From the NCBI GenBank assembly GCA_029265125.1, contig JAJUJX010000001.1, positions 372,001-436,000 on the forward strand: a stretch of 64,000 bases of DNA. The letters are read 5' to 3'. How positions within the stretch are numbered: the first letter of the stretch is position 1; each line of letters starts with the position of its first letter. A program made the translations under genes and the position numbers. The notes beneath the pieces were generated by a model. It was not told where the DNA came from, did no database searches, and worked only from the letters and a program-made list of their open reading frames with translations. Below are positions 44,652-53,365 of this stretch, piece after piece. The DNA is from Tolumonas sp008015085 (GTDB lineage Bacteria; Pseudomonadota; Gammaproteobacteria; Enterobacterales; Aeromonadaceae).

Positions 44652-46211
44652 ATGACTGCTTACTATTTTGATAATCGCTTTATTAATGAATTGCCTGGTG
44701 ATCCATTAACGCTAAATCAGCCCCGGCAGGTACTGGGTGCTTTGTGGAGCACGGTCACTCCACAACCGGTTTGCTCGCCACAACTGATTGCATATTCCGC
44801 TGAATTGGCTGAGTTATTAGGGATCTCAACAGACAGACTGATGCAGCCAGACTGGTTAGGTGCATTATCGGGTAATGCATTGCTGACCGGAATGACTCCT
44901 TTTGCAACCTGCTACGGTGGTCACCAATTTGGCCAGTGGGCAGGACAATTGGGTGATGGTCGGGCCATCAGTCTTGGCGAGCTTATCCACCATGATCAGC
45001 GGTGGGAGTTACAGTTGAAGGGAGCAGGGAAAACCCCTTATTCTCGTCGGGGTGATGGTAAAGCGGTGCTGCGTTCTTCTATCCGCGAATTTTTGTGCAG
45101 TGAGGCCATGTTCTATCTGGGAGTGCCGACGACTCGGGCCTTGAGTCTGGTGCTGACCGGTGAGCAGATCTGGCGGGATATGTTCTATGACGGTCATCCA
45201 CTGCAGGAGCCGGGGGCGATTGTCTGCCGGGTTGCTCCGTCCTTTATTCGTTTCGGCCATTTTCAATTGCCGGCGATGCGAGGTGAACTTGCCTTACTGA
45301 ATCAGCTGATTGATTTCACCATCGATCGTGATTTCCCACATTTATCCGCTTCACCAGCCGAACAGCGACGAATGCAGTGGTTTCGTGAGATCTGTACGAC
45401 GACGGCAAAACTGATGGTCGAGTGGACACGGGTTGGCTTCGTGCATGGTGTCATGAACACCGACAACATGTCGATACTGGGTCTGACTATCGATTATGGC
45501 CCGTATGGTTGGATCGATAATTTTGACCTGCACTGGACACCCAACACCACCGATGCCGAAGGACTGCGTTACTGCTTTGGCCGCCAACCCGCGATTGCAC
45601 GCTGGAATCTGCAGCGATTGGCAGAAGCATTGGGCACGGTGATAACCGATCATTCGATGCTCTCTGATGGCTTAGCACAGTTTGATCAGACTTTCGCTCA
45701 GGCGATGGGCGATATGCTGGCAGCTAAACTGGGCTTAACTGGTTGGCATGAATCAGATAGTTCGATGGTCGACCAGTTATTTGCACTGATGACTGAATCG
45801 GAAGTGGATATGACCATTTTCTTCCGTCATCTGGCGGATCTAGATGTATCCGCACCGGATTTATCTGTTTTACGACCAGCTTTCTATGACTCGGTTAAGA
45901 TGAAACATTATCGTGAACGTTGGGATGCGTGGTTTGCGCAATATTGTCAGCGTGTGATGACGGCACCGTTTGATATTGAGGAACGCAAAGCGGTAATGAA
46001 CCGCACGAATCCGTGTTATGTCCTGCGAAATTATCTGGCGCAACAGGCGATTGATGCGGCTACTACTGGTGATTATCAACCCTTGCAGACATTGATGCAG
46101 GTGATGCGAGAACCTTATCAAGAGCGGCCTGAATGGGCTTCATATGCAGAGAAACGGCCTGACTGGGCGAAACAGAAAGCAGGATGCTCAATGCTCTCCT
46201 GCAGCTCGTAA
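44652..46211 (+). CDS. selO: SelO family protein adenylyltransferase (YdiU)
   Basis: A pseudokinase-fold enzyme that transfers AMP to proteins. It has 519 residues, somewhat longer than E. coli YdiU (478). Characteristic blocks are GGHQFGQWAGQLGDGRA, LKGAGKTPYSRRGDGKA and the metal-binding NTDNMSILGLTIDYGPYGW. The C-terminus SCSS carries Cys where eukaryotic SelO has selenocysteine. Its last 24 bases overlap the convergent MBL-fold gene. Confidence 0.95.
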   Translation: MTAYYFDNRFINELPGDPLTLNQPRQVLGALWSTVTPQPVCSPQLIAYSAELAELLGISTDRLMQPDWLGALSGNALLTGMTPFATCYGGHQFGQWAGQLGDGRAISLGELIHHDQRWELQLKGAGKTPYSRRGDGKAVLRSSIREFLCSEAMFYLGVPTTRALSLVLTGEQIWRDMFYDGHPLQEPGAIVCRVAPSFIRFGHFQLPAMRGELALLNQLIDFTIDRDFPHLSASPAEQRRMQWFREICTTTAKLMVEWTRVGFVHGVMNTDNMSILGLTIDYGPYGWIDNFDLHWTPNTTDAEGLRYCFGRQPAIARWNLQRLAEALGTVITDHSMLSDGLAQFDQTFAQAMGDMLAAKLGLTGWHESDSSMVDQLFALMTESEVDMTIFFRHLADLDVSAPDLSVLRPAFYDSVKMKHYRERWDAWFAQYCQRVMTAPFDIEERKAVMNRTNPCYVLRNYLAQQAIDAATTGDYQPLQTLMQVMREPYQERPEWASYAEKRPDWAKQKAGCSMLSCSS

Positions 46212-47216
46212 ATCTGTAGCTGGCAGCCCGGAAGAATCAACAACTAAGCTCTGATATCCCTGTAAAATCTGAAACTGAATATGGTCAGCTGCTGTCCGGT
46301 GGATCAGAAAATCCAAACTCAGATCCAGGTCATCAATAAGCCAGGGCAGAGCAGTTAACTTTGGTGTCAGAGGTTCGAAGAAATTATCCCAATGAATGGG
46401 GACCAGGAGCCGGGGAGAGAGTTTGCTGACGATTTCCGAGTAAAAGGCTTGCTGGAATGACTCTGATTGATGACCTAGTGTAGCGATGCCGAGAAACAAA
46501 ATATCGGCTTTCACATGATCTAATGCGCCGGGCAGATAATTAGCATCAGGTTTGATAAATATCCGCTGTGCTCCATGCCGGATGAGAAAATCATAAGAGC
46601 CGCCTTCCTTGTATCTGAAATATCTGGCTGGTTGTGACAGTGGGGCAGAGATGTGTTCACCAATATCATTATTTACAGCAAATAGCGGTACGGTATGGGC
46701 AGACGGAAACACGGTAATGCTGAATTTGCCGATTTTTAGTTCTTCAGCAGGGTGATAAAGCTGCATGCGAGAATCGGGTAATCCGGCTCCTTTACCTATA
46801 TTCAGCGTGGATTCAGAACCGTAAAGCATCGCTCCGGTATGCTTTGCAATATAAGCGCTGTCAAACGCATGGTCATAATGCGAATGGCTGACAAACAGGC
46901 CTTGAAGTCGGTTAACCTGCAAACGTTGCAGCACATGATCAACCGCTGCCGCATTTGTTGTCAGAGGTGTTAGAGCGACCTGCCATAGGGGATAACGGGA
47001 GAAAAAACCATCGATCATCAATTGTGTTTCACCATCATCTAACAGTAATGATGATGCACCGAGGAACGTGATGCACAATTGATTTGGCAAGCGGGATGGC
47101 TTCTCTGCCACGTAATAATTTTGATAGCGGGTAAGATCGCCGCCCGGCTTCAGAGCAAGCCAGCTCAGAGATGCAATTGTTAGTATGATACCCATCACTA
47201 TGATTTTTCTACGCAT
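46188..47216 (-). CDS. Membrane-anchored metallo-beta-lactamase-fold hydrolase
   Basis: From ATG 47216 it has 342 residues: an N-terminal membrane segment (KIIVMGIILTIASLSWLAL) followed by an MBL domain with the metal motif SHSHYDHAFD, and further His in SAHTVPLF and VPIHWDNFF. The family includes many lactonases and phosphodiesterases, and the substrate cannot be told. A further upstream ATG at 47267 is possible. Confidence 0.8.
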   Translation of the reverse strand: MRRKIIVMGIILTIASLSWLALKPGGDLTRYQNYYVAEKPSRLPNQLCITFLGASSLLLDDGETQLMIDGFFSRYPLWQVALTPLTTNAAAVDHVLQRLQVNRLQGLFVSHSHYDHAFDSAYIAKHTGAMLYGSESTLNIGKGAGLPDSRMQLYHPAEELKIGKFSITVFPSAHTVPLFAVNNDIGEHISAPLSQPARYFRYKEGGSYDFLIRHGAQRIFIKPDANYLPGALDHVKADILFLGIATLGHQSESFQQAFYSEIVSKLSPRLLVPIHWDNFFEPLTPKLTALPWLIDDLDLSLDFLIHRTAADHIQFQILQGYQSLVVDSSGLPATDLRAAGEH

Positions 47217-47358
47217 GCTATTTTTCCGGGTATCTGAGGTTTGCATTATGACGGGACGACGGCTCATGTTGTCAGTATAGACAACATGATGTTCAGTGAG
47301 ATTTTTAAGGTCAGATACCAGAGCACTTTCAGAATGGAATAAAGGCTCTGGATGCGAA

Positions 47359-47904
47359 TTATTTTTTGACCGAACCCCAAGGTGAGTTTTTCTTGGCGAC
47401 GAGCGGTTGTTTGGTTGCTTTACTCGCTGCCGTTTCTGAAATTCCTGGGCGGTATTTCAGCTGAATACCTTTGAGAAAATAGCGCAGCACCTGATCTTTA
47501 CATTCCCGGTAATTTTTATGGTCCGGCTTCCGGAAGAAGGCGCTGAGTTCATGTTTACTCATTTTGAAATCAGCCAGTGTCATCGCCTCTAAAATATCTT
47601 CATCGCGAAAATCGAGCGCAATTTTCAGTTTTCTGAAAATCTGATTGTTCGTGATAGCGGCGCGTTCCGGTTTTGGTGTTTCACCTTCTTTAGGGCCGCG
47701 ACGGTGAATGATCAAACCATTCAGAAAGCAGTTGAAGCTCATATCATCACAGCGGACATATCCAGGTTCTTCTTCATGTTTCAGCCAGCCATGCAAATCG
47801 GTAGTGGTGATTTCCCAGCTTGCCAGCGCAAAAATCTGAATCATTTGGGTATCGTTGAAACTGAATACGTAGCGAAGGCGACGCAGAATATCATTATTAG
47901 TCAC
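47359..47904 (-). CDS. yehS: DUF1456 protein (YehS)
   Basis: A 181-residue cytoplasmic protein with two repeats of the DUF1456 fold: NNDILRRLRYVFSFND and NNQIFRKLKIALDFRD, each ending in a conserved block (FNCFLNGLIIHRRG and DQVLRYFLKGIQLKYR). GTG 47904 matches the E. coli YehS start; an ATG at 47970 would add 22 unrelated residues and touch yjdM. Function unknown. Confidence 0.85.
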   Translation of the reverse strand: MTNNDILRRLRYVFSFNDTQMIQIFALASWEITTTDLHGWLKHEEEPGYVRCDDMSFNCFLNGLIIHRRGPKEGETPKPERAAITNNQIFRKLKIALDFRDEDILEAMTLADFKMSKHELSAFFRKPDHKNYRECKDQVLRYFLKGIQLKYRPGISETAASKATKQPLVAKKNSPWGSVKK

Positions 47905-47970
47905 ATTAATTTCCGGCGGGAAAAAGAAGGGGGAATGTAAGCCGGATAACGGGCATCCGGCTGTATGCAA

Positions 47971-48309
47971 TTATACTTTTTTAACGAATTCAGATTTCAG
48001 ACCCATGGCTCCGATACCGTCGATTTTACAATCGATATCGTGGTCGCCATCGACCAGGCGGATGTTTTTCACTTTAGTGCCGATTTTGACTACCAGTGAA
48101 GAACCTTTCACTTTCAGGTCTTTAATCACGGTTACGGTATCGCCATCTTTCAGTTCATTACCGACGGCATCACGAATTACTTTCACTTCTTCAGCGGTTT
48201 CTTCAGCATGTTGCGGCCATTCGTGAGCACATTCAGGGCAGACAAACATCGCACCATCTTCATAGGTATATTCTGAATTACATTTTGGACATTGAGGTAA
48301 ACCGCTCAT
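47971..48309 (-). CDS. yjdM: YjdM/PhnA-family zinc-ribbon protein
   Basis: A 112-residue protein with an N-terminal zinc ribbon (CPKC and CPEC) and the C-terminal PhnA domain (DGDTVTVIKDLKVKG, KVKNIRLVDGDHDIDCKIDG). Despite the name, the E. coli protein is not phosphonoacetate hydrolase. It is well conserved and stands just before yehS. Confidence 0.93.
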   Translation of the reverse strand: MSGLPQCPKCNSEYTYEDGAMFVCPECAHEWPQHAEETAEEVKVIRDAVGNELKDGDTVTVIKDLKVKGSSLVVKIGTKVKNIRLVDGDHDIDCKIDGIGAMGLKSEFVKKV

Positions 48310-48494
48310 TCTGCACCTTGTTTCTGATTTACGGGAAACTGATAGCAGGCACTACACCGACTGTCAGTATTTTTCATGATATGCACATAATATTACCATA
48401 TTTTGTTGGCTCGATAAAATAATGCTGTTTTTTTGTGCATCTCAACGGATGGGTTATCGCGCTTTTGGTATTAAATGAGCTGCATTTGCTTTAA

Positions 48495-48510
48495 CTGTAA
48501 TGTTTTACAG
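48495..48510. promoter_or_regulatory. LexA-type box, distal, upstream of intI
   Basis: CTGTAATGTTTTACAG fits CTGT-N8-ACAG and is palindromic over six bases on each side. It is 130 bases upstream of the integrase start. Confidence 0.55.
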
Positions 48511-48611
48511 CATCAATACAATTTTATAGTAATCAATTGGTTATGATGTGTTTCTGACTAACGGAGTTCTTGTGTCAGGTTTCATTTGCGGAATTTGTAG
48601 TAGCATATAAA

Positions 48612-48629
48612 TACTGTTTATTTATACAG
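48612..48629. promoter_or_regulatory. LexA box next to the integrase start codon
   Basis: TACTGT-TTATTTAT-ACAG matches the LexA consensus closely and ends ten bases before ATG 48640. SOS control by LexA is established for other integron integrases. Confidence 0.8.
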
Positions 48630-48639
48630 GCTGGTTGCT

Positions 48640-49611
48640 ATGCAAAAACCGTCCTCGCCCTTTTTGGCATCTATTTTTGAATATATGGTAACCCGATATT
48701 ATTCAAAAAATACGATTGAATCGTATATTTACTGGATCCGCTGGTATATCCGCTTTCATCAGAACCGACACCCCTCAGAAATGGGCGATGAAGAGGTAGA
48801 GCGTTTCCTGTCATTTCTGGCAAACGAACGGCAGGTTGCTATCAAGACGCAGTCGTTGGCACTGAATGCGATGGTTTTTCTGTATAAAGATATTCTGGAT
48901 AAACCACTGACACTTGAACTCAATTTTCAGCGCAGTAATAAAGGCCGTAAATTACCGACCGTCTTAACGCCAGCGGAAATACGTTCTCTCTTATCCGTGC
49001 TTCCTGCCCATCTGCGTTTGCCCGCTCAACTGATGTATGGCAGTGGTTTACGCCTGATGGAGGCCATGCGATTGCGGGTTCAGGATGTCGATTTCAACTA
49101 TTTGTCGTTAATGGTCTGGAACGGGAAAGGGGGAAAACACCGGCGAGTCACGTTGGCCACAGAACTGGTTCCTGCTTTACAGGAACAAATCCGGCAGGCG
49201 GAATTTTATTATAACAATGATATGGAAAACCCGGCGTATGCCGGTGTCTGGATGCCGGGAGCTCTGGCGAAGAAGATGCCGCTCGCACCAAAGTCGTTGC
49301 TGTGGCAGTTCTTGTTTCCATCCCGCAGTCTGAGTCATGATCCTGAAAATGGTGCGCTACGGCGTCATCATCTTGATCCCAGTCTGATACAGAAAGCGGT
49401 GAAACGGGCGGCGCAAGAAGCGGGGATAAGTAAAAATGTAAGTTGCCACACACTGCGTCATTCCTTTGCCACGCATTTATTAGCCAGAGGTACGGATATT
49501 CGTACTGTGCAGGATCAGTTAGGTCATAGTGATGTGAAAACAACGCAGATTTACACGCATGTTTTACATCATGGCGCAAACGGAGTACGTAGTCCGTTTT
49601 CTGATTTATAA
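48640..49611 (+). CDS. intI: Integron integrase IntI
   Basis: A 323-residue tyrosine recombinase. The catalytic residues are R138 (GSGLR), H270 and R273 (HTLRH), H296 (LGHSD) and Y305 (QIYTH). The extra patch found only in integron integrases is present at about 225-262 (ALRRHHLDPSLIQKAVKRAAQEAG), and the ending GANGVRSPFSDL is typical of IntI. It appears intact. No clear Shine-Dalgarno precedes ATG 48640. Cassettes should lie upstream, to the left, but those genes look like ordinary chromosomal genes and no attC is seen. Confidence 0.95.
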   Translation: MQKPSSPFLASIFEYMVTRYYSKNTIESYIYWIRWYIRFHQNRHPSEMGDEEVERFLSFLANERQVAIKTQSLALNAMVFLYKDILDKPLTLELNFQRSNKGRKLPTVLTPAEIRSLLSVLPAHLRLPAQLMYGSGLRLMEAMRLRVQDVDFNYLSLMVWNGKGGKHRRVTLATELVPALQEQIRQAEFYYNNDMENPAYAGVWMPGALAKKMPLAPKSLLWQFLFPSRSLSHDPENGALRRHHLDPSLIQKAVKRAAQEAGISKNVSCHTLRHSFATHLLARGTDIRTVQDQLGHSDVKTTQIYTHVLHHGANGVRSPFSDL

Positions 49612-49622
49612 CGATGAGAGAA

Positions 49623-49646
49623 CCGGCACTACATTATTTGTGCCGG
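49623..49646. terminator. Hairpin between intI and the convergent orphan gene
   Basis: CCGGCAC and GTGCCGG form a perfect seven-base stem around a ten-base loop. It could stop transcription from both sides, though T-runs are weak. Confidence 0.6.
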
Positions 49647-49654
49647 ATTGCTAT

Positions 49655-50080
49655 TTATTCTGTGCGCAGTTGTGCGGTGAATTGGTTTTCGTATGCGGCA
49701 GTCTGTTCCGGAAATAAGGCTTCATACTCTGTTTTAGAAATGCCCGTGATTTCTACTTCAAAGCTGTCACTGTCAAAACCCCGGATAGTGGTCACAGTGC
49801 CTGCTATTGGGGTATCTTCGGCATTAAAAACACCAAGTCCCCGAATCGATTCAGCATCGATAAATTTAAAATCTGGATATTCCACATTGATCTGTGCCTC
49901 GGTTTCTTTGCAATAGGCAGAGAAAAAATCATAGCCAGAGTCGATATTTTGCAGCTCTATTTTCCCGCCTACCATACCTAGCGGCGGATCGGCTTTTTCC
50001 AGCTGGGTGTAGCCAATAACAACATCGTAGAGTTTTACTGAATATTTACCTGACACCCCAAGCTCCTTCAATAATGCCAA
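49655..50080 (-). CDS. Unrecognised 141-residue protein next to the integrase
   Basis: I do not recognise this protein. It is acidic, has no signal peptide or membrane segment, and looks mostly beta (GKYSVKLYDVVIGYTQ, GTVTTIRGFDSDSFEVEITGISK). The frame is complete with plausible codon use. It is convergent with intI. A CTGT-N8-ACAG dyad lies 50 bases upstream of its start. Integron-borne cassette genes are often orphans like this, but no attC site flanks it. Confidence 0.55.
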   Translation of the reverse strand: MALLKELGVSGKYSVKLYDVVIGYTQLEKADPPLGMVGGKIELQNIDSGYDFFSAYCKETEAQINVEYPDFKFIDAESIRGLGVFNAEDTPIAGTVTTIRGFDSDSFEVEITGISKTEYEALFPEQTAAYENQFTAQLRTE

Positions 50081-50407
50081 TGCACTGAAATACTATATTT
50101 TTTGCTGATAGTATCAGTCAGATGAGTACCTGTCAGTCAATACAGGTTACGAGATAAAAGATAGTATTGGCAAATGGAACTGCCTTAAAACGCATGATCT
50201 GGATCATACGCTTGAACAAAGGCTGACGGCAGTGTCGATTATTTAACTATGATACCCAGATGTTGTCTGACTTCAGATACGATTGAACCAACGTCATTTG
50301 TTGCATTGGCCAGTTGTGTTCGGTACAACCCAGAATCTGGCACCGATTCATAACATCTTCGGGGTTGAAAAAGCCATTTGGTATTGATCAAATGGCTTTG
50401 AGGAATT
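50081..50407. other. Gene-free stretch rich in short dyads
   Basis: 327 bases between the orphan gene and tRNA-Pro. It has three perfect small dyads: CTGATA-G-TATCAG (50105-50117), ACCTGT-N8-ACAGGT (50128-50147) and ATGATC-TG-GATCAT (50194-50207). No gene is seen. A short minus-strand frame overlapping the tRNA is only its shadow. Confidence 0.5.
50128..50147. promoter_or_regulatory. CTGT-N8-ACAG dyad upstream of the orphan gene
   Basis: Arms ACCTGT and ACAGGT with an eight-base spacer, the same arms as at 7186-7205. It is 48 bases before the orphan gene's start. Binding by LexA is possible but unproven. Confidence 0.4.
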
Positions 50408-50484
50408 TGGTCGGCGCGAGAGGATTTGAACCTCCGACCCCTGACACCCCATGACAGTGCGCTACCTGGCTGCGCTACGCGCCG
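50408..50484 (-). tRNA. proL: tRNA-Pro (anticodon GGG), CCA encoded
   Basis: 77 bases folding as a cloverleaf: acceptor CGGCGCG with CGCGCCG, D-arm AGCGCAGCCAGGTAGCGC, anticodon loop ATGGGGT (GGG) and T-arm GGAGGTTCAAATCCTC, ending in CCA. It differs from the E. coli tRNA-Pro(GGG) gene at only a few positions. Confidence 0.95.
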
Positions 50485-50592
50485 AATGTTAAGTAAAATC
50501 ATGACTTAACAACGACAGAGTCTATTAATCGCATCAGACCCTGTCAACCGTGTACTCATTTCCAGAACATTAATTGCTGAAGTTGTGCACAA

Positions 50593-51942
50593 TTAATGAC
50601 GGTTAAATTGCAGACGCTGACCAAATTGCGAAGTCTGGATCTGACCGTTTTGGTAGGCAATCGTTCCGTTTACCAGCGTGGTATGAATACGGCTACGGAA
50701 CTGATAGCCCTCAAATGGTGACCAGCCGCACAGATACAGCGTATTTTCCGGGGTCACCAGATATGGGCTGTTCAGATCCACCAGCACCAGATCAGCAAAA
50801 TATCCTTCCCGGATATAACCACGCTCTTTGATTTGATAACGTTCAGCCACAGCATGTGATGTGCGTTTAACGATAGTCTCCAAAGAGAAAATGCCATTGT
50901 GGTAATGTTCCAGCAGAGAGACCATCGCATGTTGACACAGAGGCAGACCTGACGGTGCTTTGAAATAGCTGTTTTGCTTTTCCTGCCAGGTGTGCGGCGC
51001 ATGGTCAGTCGCGATGATATCAATCACGCCACTGTTTACTGCAGCAAGCAACGCCTGCTGGTCAGTGGCTGTTTTGATTGATGGGTTACATTTGATGAGG
51101 TGGCCCAGGCGGTTATAGTCAGCCTGATTAAAGAACAGGTGATGGGCGCACACTTCCGCCGTGATATTCTTGCTGGCCAGTTCGCTGAGATCGGTGCTGG
51201 CAGTAAACAGAGATAATTCTTTCGCGGTAGTGATGTGTAATACATGCAGTTTGGCCTGGTATTTTTTCGCCAGTTCTACAGCAAGACTTGATGATGCATA
51301 ACAGGCATCAGCAGAACGAATATTGGCATGTTCCCATGCTGGTACATCTTCACCGTATTTCTCGCGTGCCGCATCTTCCAGCAGCTTGATCATCGGTGTG
51401 TTTTCGCAGTGTGTAGCGATCAACATCGGAGCTTCGCGGAAGATGCCCGCCAGAGTGTTTTCATTATCCACCAGCATATTGCCGGTCGAAGCACCCATGA
51501 ACACCTTGATGCCACAGGTCTGATTGGCGTCTAGTAGTTTGATCTGTTCAAGGTTATCGTTCGTAGCACCAAAATAGAAACTGTGGTTGGCAATGGCATT
51601 ATGGCTTGCCAGTTCATATTTGGCTTCTAGGGCATCAATAGTTACGGTTTGCGGATTGGTGTTCGGCATCTCCATAACAGTGGTAGTACCGCCAGCGACG
51701 GCAGCGCGCGATTCACTGGCTAAGGTGCCTTTATGCGTCAGACCCGGTTCGCGGAAGTGCACTTGATCGTCAATCATGCCTGGTAATAAGTATAAGCCCG
51801 TGGCGTCCAGTACTTGACTCAGTCCGTCATGAGGAATATCAGCCGCAATTTTTTCGATACGCTGATCTACAATCAAAACATCAGCTTGTTGTTGACGATC
51901 TTCGTTGACCAAGGTGGCATTTTTAATTAACAGTCTGTTCAT
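50593..51942 (-). CDS. pyrC: Dihydroorotase (class I type)
   Basis: Closes carbamoyl aspartate to dihydroorotate in pyrimidine synthesis. It has 449 residues, the long form rather than the 348-residue enterobacterial PyrC. The metal-binding DDQVHFREPG, the THCEN, LHVLHITTAKE and ATDHAPH motifs are all present. ATG 51942 is preferred over GTG 51951. It is a single gene, divergent from the PTPS-like gene. Confidence 0.94.
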   Translation of the reverse strand: MNRLLIKNATLVNEDRQQQADVLIVDQRIEKIAADIPHDGLSQVLDATGLYLLPGMIDDQVHFREPGLTHKGTLASESRAAVAGGTTTVMEMPNTNPQTVTIDALEAKYELASHNAIANHSFYFGATNDNLEQIKLLDANQTCGIKVFMGASTGNMLVDNENTLAGIFREAPMLIATHCENTPMIKLLEDAAREKYGEDVPAWEHANIRSADACYASSSLAVELAKKYQAKLHVLHITTAKELSLFTASTDLSELASKNITAEVCAHHLFFNQADYNRLGHLIKCNPSIKTATDQQALLAAVNSGVIDIIATDHAPHTWQEKQNSYFKAPSGLPLCQHAMVSLLEHYHNGIFSLETIVKRTSHAVAERYQIKERGYIREGYFADLVLVDLNSPYLVTPENTLYLCGWSPFEGYQFRSRIHTTLVNGTIAYQNGQIQTSQFGQRLQFNRH

Positions 51943-52031
51943 GAAAGTCACATACTTAGTGGCGTGGGTGTTGTAGTAATAATAAACGCAAATCCGCCAG
52001 TCAGATACACAGGATTAATAGGGTTTATCAC

Positions 52032-52910
52032 ATGATATTATTTGTACGTGATCTCACAATTATCGACGCAGCTTATTTGTGTCCGCACCGTGGCGTAGTG
52101 GGAGAGAGCTGGTTAGTTGATATTGAGCTGACCGGTGAACTCAATGAAATGAGCATGCTGTTCGACTTTGCCAAAGTAAAAAAACAGCTGAAATCCATCA
52201 TCGATGCAGAAGTAGATCATCGTTTGTTGCTTCCGCAAAAAGCACCGGAAACGTTGATAGAACAAGCTGCACCGGGCTATGTGTTTGTCGATTTTCTTTC
52301 TGAAGACCACACCATTCATTTGCATTGCCCGGAACAGGCTTTTGCCGTGATTCCGGCTTCAGAAATAACACCTGAAACGGTCACTGCGTATCTGCTTACA
52401 CTGATCAGCAATCAGTTGCCGGGTAATATTGATGGCCTGAAAATCACACTACGGCATGAGCATATCCCGACACCCAGCTACCACTATACGCATGGTCTGA
52501 AAAAGCATGATGGCAATTGCCAGCGGATTGCTCATGGCCATCGTTCAATGATTGAGTTGTGGGTGGATGATGTGCGCGATCATGCGTTAGAGCAGTATTG
52601 GGCTACGCGTTGGCAGGATATTTACCTGGGTTCAGAAGATGATCTGGTTCCGATTGCTAAACTGGAGTTAAGCGAAGCCGGTAAAGAGCTGGCGAGTGAT
52701 GAGCAACATTTCGGATTCCGTTATACCTCTGCTCAGGGCGATTTCCAGCTGGCTATCCCGAAAGAGAGTTGCGAGATCATCGATACCGATACTACGGTTG
52801 AATTGCTGGCTTCTTACATTGCCCGTCATCTGAAACCACAACTGCAAGATAAAGAGCTGAAAGTGGTGGCTTATGAAGGTGTCGGTAAAGGGGCGATTGA
52901 AGTGCTCTGA
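52032..52910 (+). CDS. Tandem 6-pyruvoyl-tetrahydropterin synthase-like protein
   Basis: A 292-residue cytoplasmic protein with two PTPS/QueD-like halves. The first (1-135) lacks a clear catalytic motif. The second has CQRIAHGHRS (about 168-177) with Cys and the zinc-binding HGH, and ends in KVVAYEGVGKGA with the conserved Glu. Half one may be structural. QueD (6-carboxy-tetrahydropterin synthase) is the nearest known function, but the tandem form is distinct. Confidence 0.75.
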   Translation: MILFVRDLTIIDAAYLCPHRGVVGESWLVDIELTGELNEMSMLFDFAKVKKQLKSIIDAEVDHRLLLPQKAPETLIEQAAPGYVFVDFLSEDHTIHLHCPEQAFAVIPASEITPETVTAYLLTLISNQLPGNIDGLKITLRHEHIPTPSYHYTHGLKKHDGNCQRIAHGHRSMIELWVDDVRDHALEQYWATRWQDIYLGSEDDLVPIAKLELSEAGKELASDEQHFGFRYTSAQGDFQLAIPKESCEIIDTDTTVELLASYIARHLKPQLQDKELKVVAYEGVGKGAIEVL

Positions 52911-52947
52911 TACTCACACTTCATTTTAGGGCTGAACTCATATAAAC

Positions 52948-52979
52948 GCTGTGCCAGAATAGGTGCAGCTTTTTTCTTT
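52948..52979 (+). terminator. Weak terminator before hinT
   Basis: An imperfect stem, GCTGTGCC against GGTGCAGC, is followed by TTTTTTCTTTTT. It probably ends the PTPS-like transcript. Confidence 0.45.
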
Positions 52980-53008
52980 TTATCTCTCAGTTGCATTAAG
53001 GAATCATC

Positions 53009-53365
53009 ATGGCCGAAGAAACTATTTTCAGCAAAATCATTCGTCAGGAAATTCCCGCTCCATTGCTGTATCAGGATGATCTGGTCAGTGCCTTCCGGGA
53101 TATTAACCCGCAAGCGCCGACACATATTCTGATTGTGCCAAACAAAGTGATCCCGACCGTGAATGATGTAACGACAGAAGATGAAGTTGCATTAGGTCGT
53201 TTGTTTACAGTTGCCCGTAAACTGGCGGCAGAAGAGGGGATTGATGAATCAGGCTATCGTTTGGTTGTGAATTGCAATCGTGATGGCGGTCAGGAGGTGT
53301 TCCACCTGCATATGCATTTGCTGGGTGGTAAACGTATTGGTCGTCTGGTCCAGGCAGACGCATAA
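53009..53365 (+). CDS. hinT: HIT-family purine nucleoside phosphoramidase HinT
   Basis: Hydrolyses adenosine 5'-phosphoramidates; 118 residues. The histidine triad is HLHMH (near 99-103), and IFSKIIRQEIPA is the usual start. Its stop overlaps the start of lpoB by one base (TAATG). The order hinT-lpoB-thiK is conserved in gammaproteobacteria. Confidence 0.97.
   Translation: MAEETIFSKIIRQEIPAPLLYQDDLVSAFRDINPQAPTHILIVPNKVIPTVNDVTTEDEVALGRLFTVARKLAAEEGIDESGYRLVVNCNRDGGQEVFHLHMHLLGGKRIGRLVQADA

Larger units (their letters stand above)
48310..48639. promoter_or_regulatory. Control region between yjdM and intI
   Basis: 330 AT-rich bases. Two LexA-type boxes lie here (48493-48512 and 48612-48631, listed separately). 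I looked for an attI core or attC sites (RYYYAAC or GTTRRRY) and found none that fit exactly. Confidence 0.55.

Noticed and set aside
47971..48309. yjdM and yehS as integron cassettes
   Set aside because: They lie on the side and strand where cassettes would be, but are common chromosomal genes of this class and no attC separates them.
48310..50407. attI or attC integron sites around intI
   Set aside because: AAC-ending heptamers such as CTTTAAC, TCTCAAC and GACTAAC near 48440-48560 do not fit RYYYAAC, and no paired GTTRRRY was found.
50239..50502. Minus-strand open frame of 87 codons over tRNA-Pro
   Set aside because: It reads through the whole tRNA (RVAQPGSALSW... is the usual translation of a tRNA) and has no other support.
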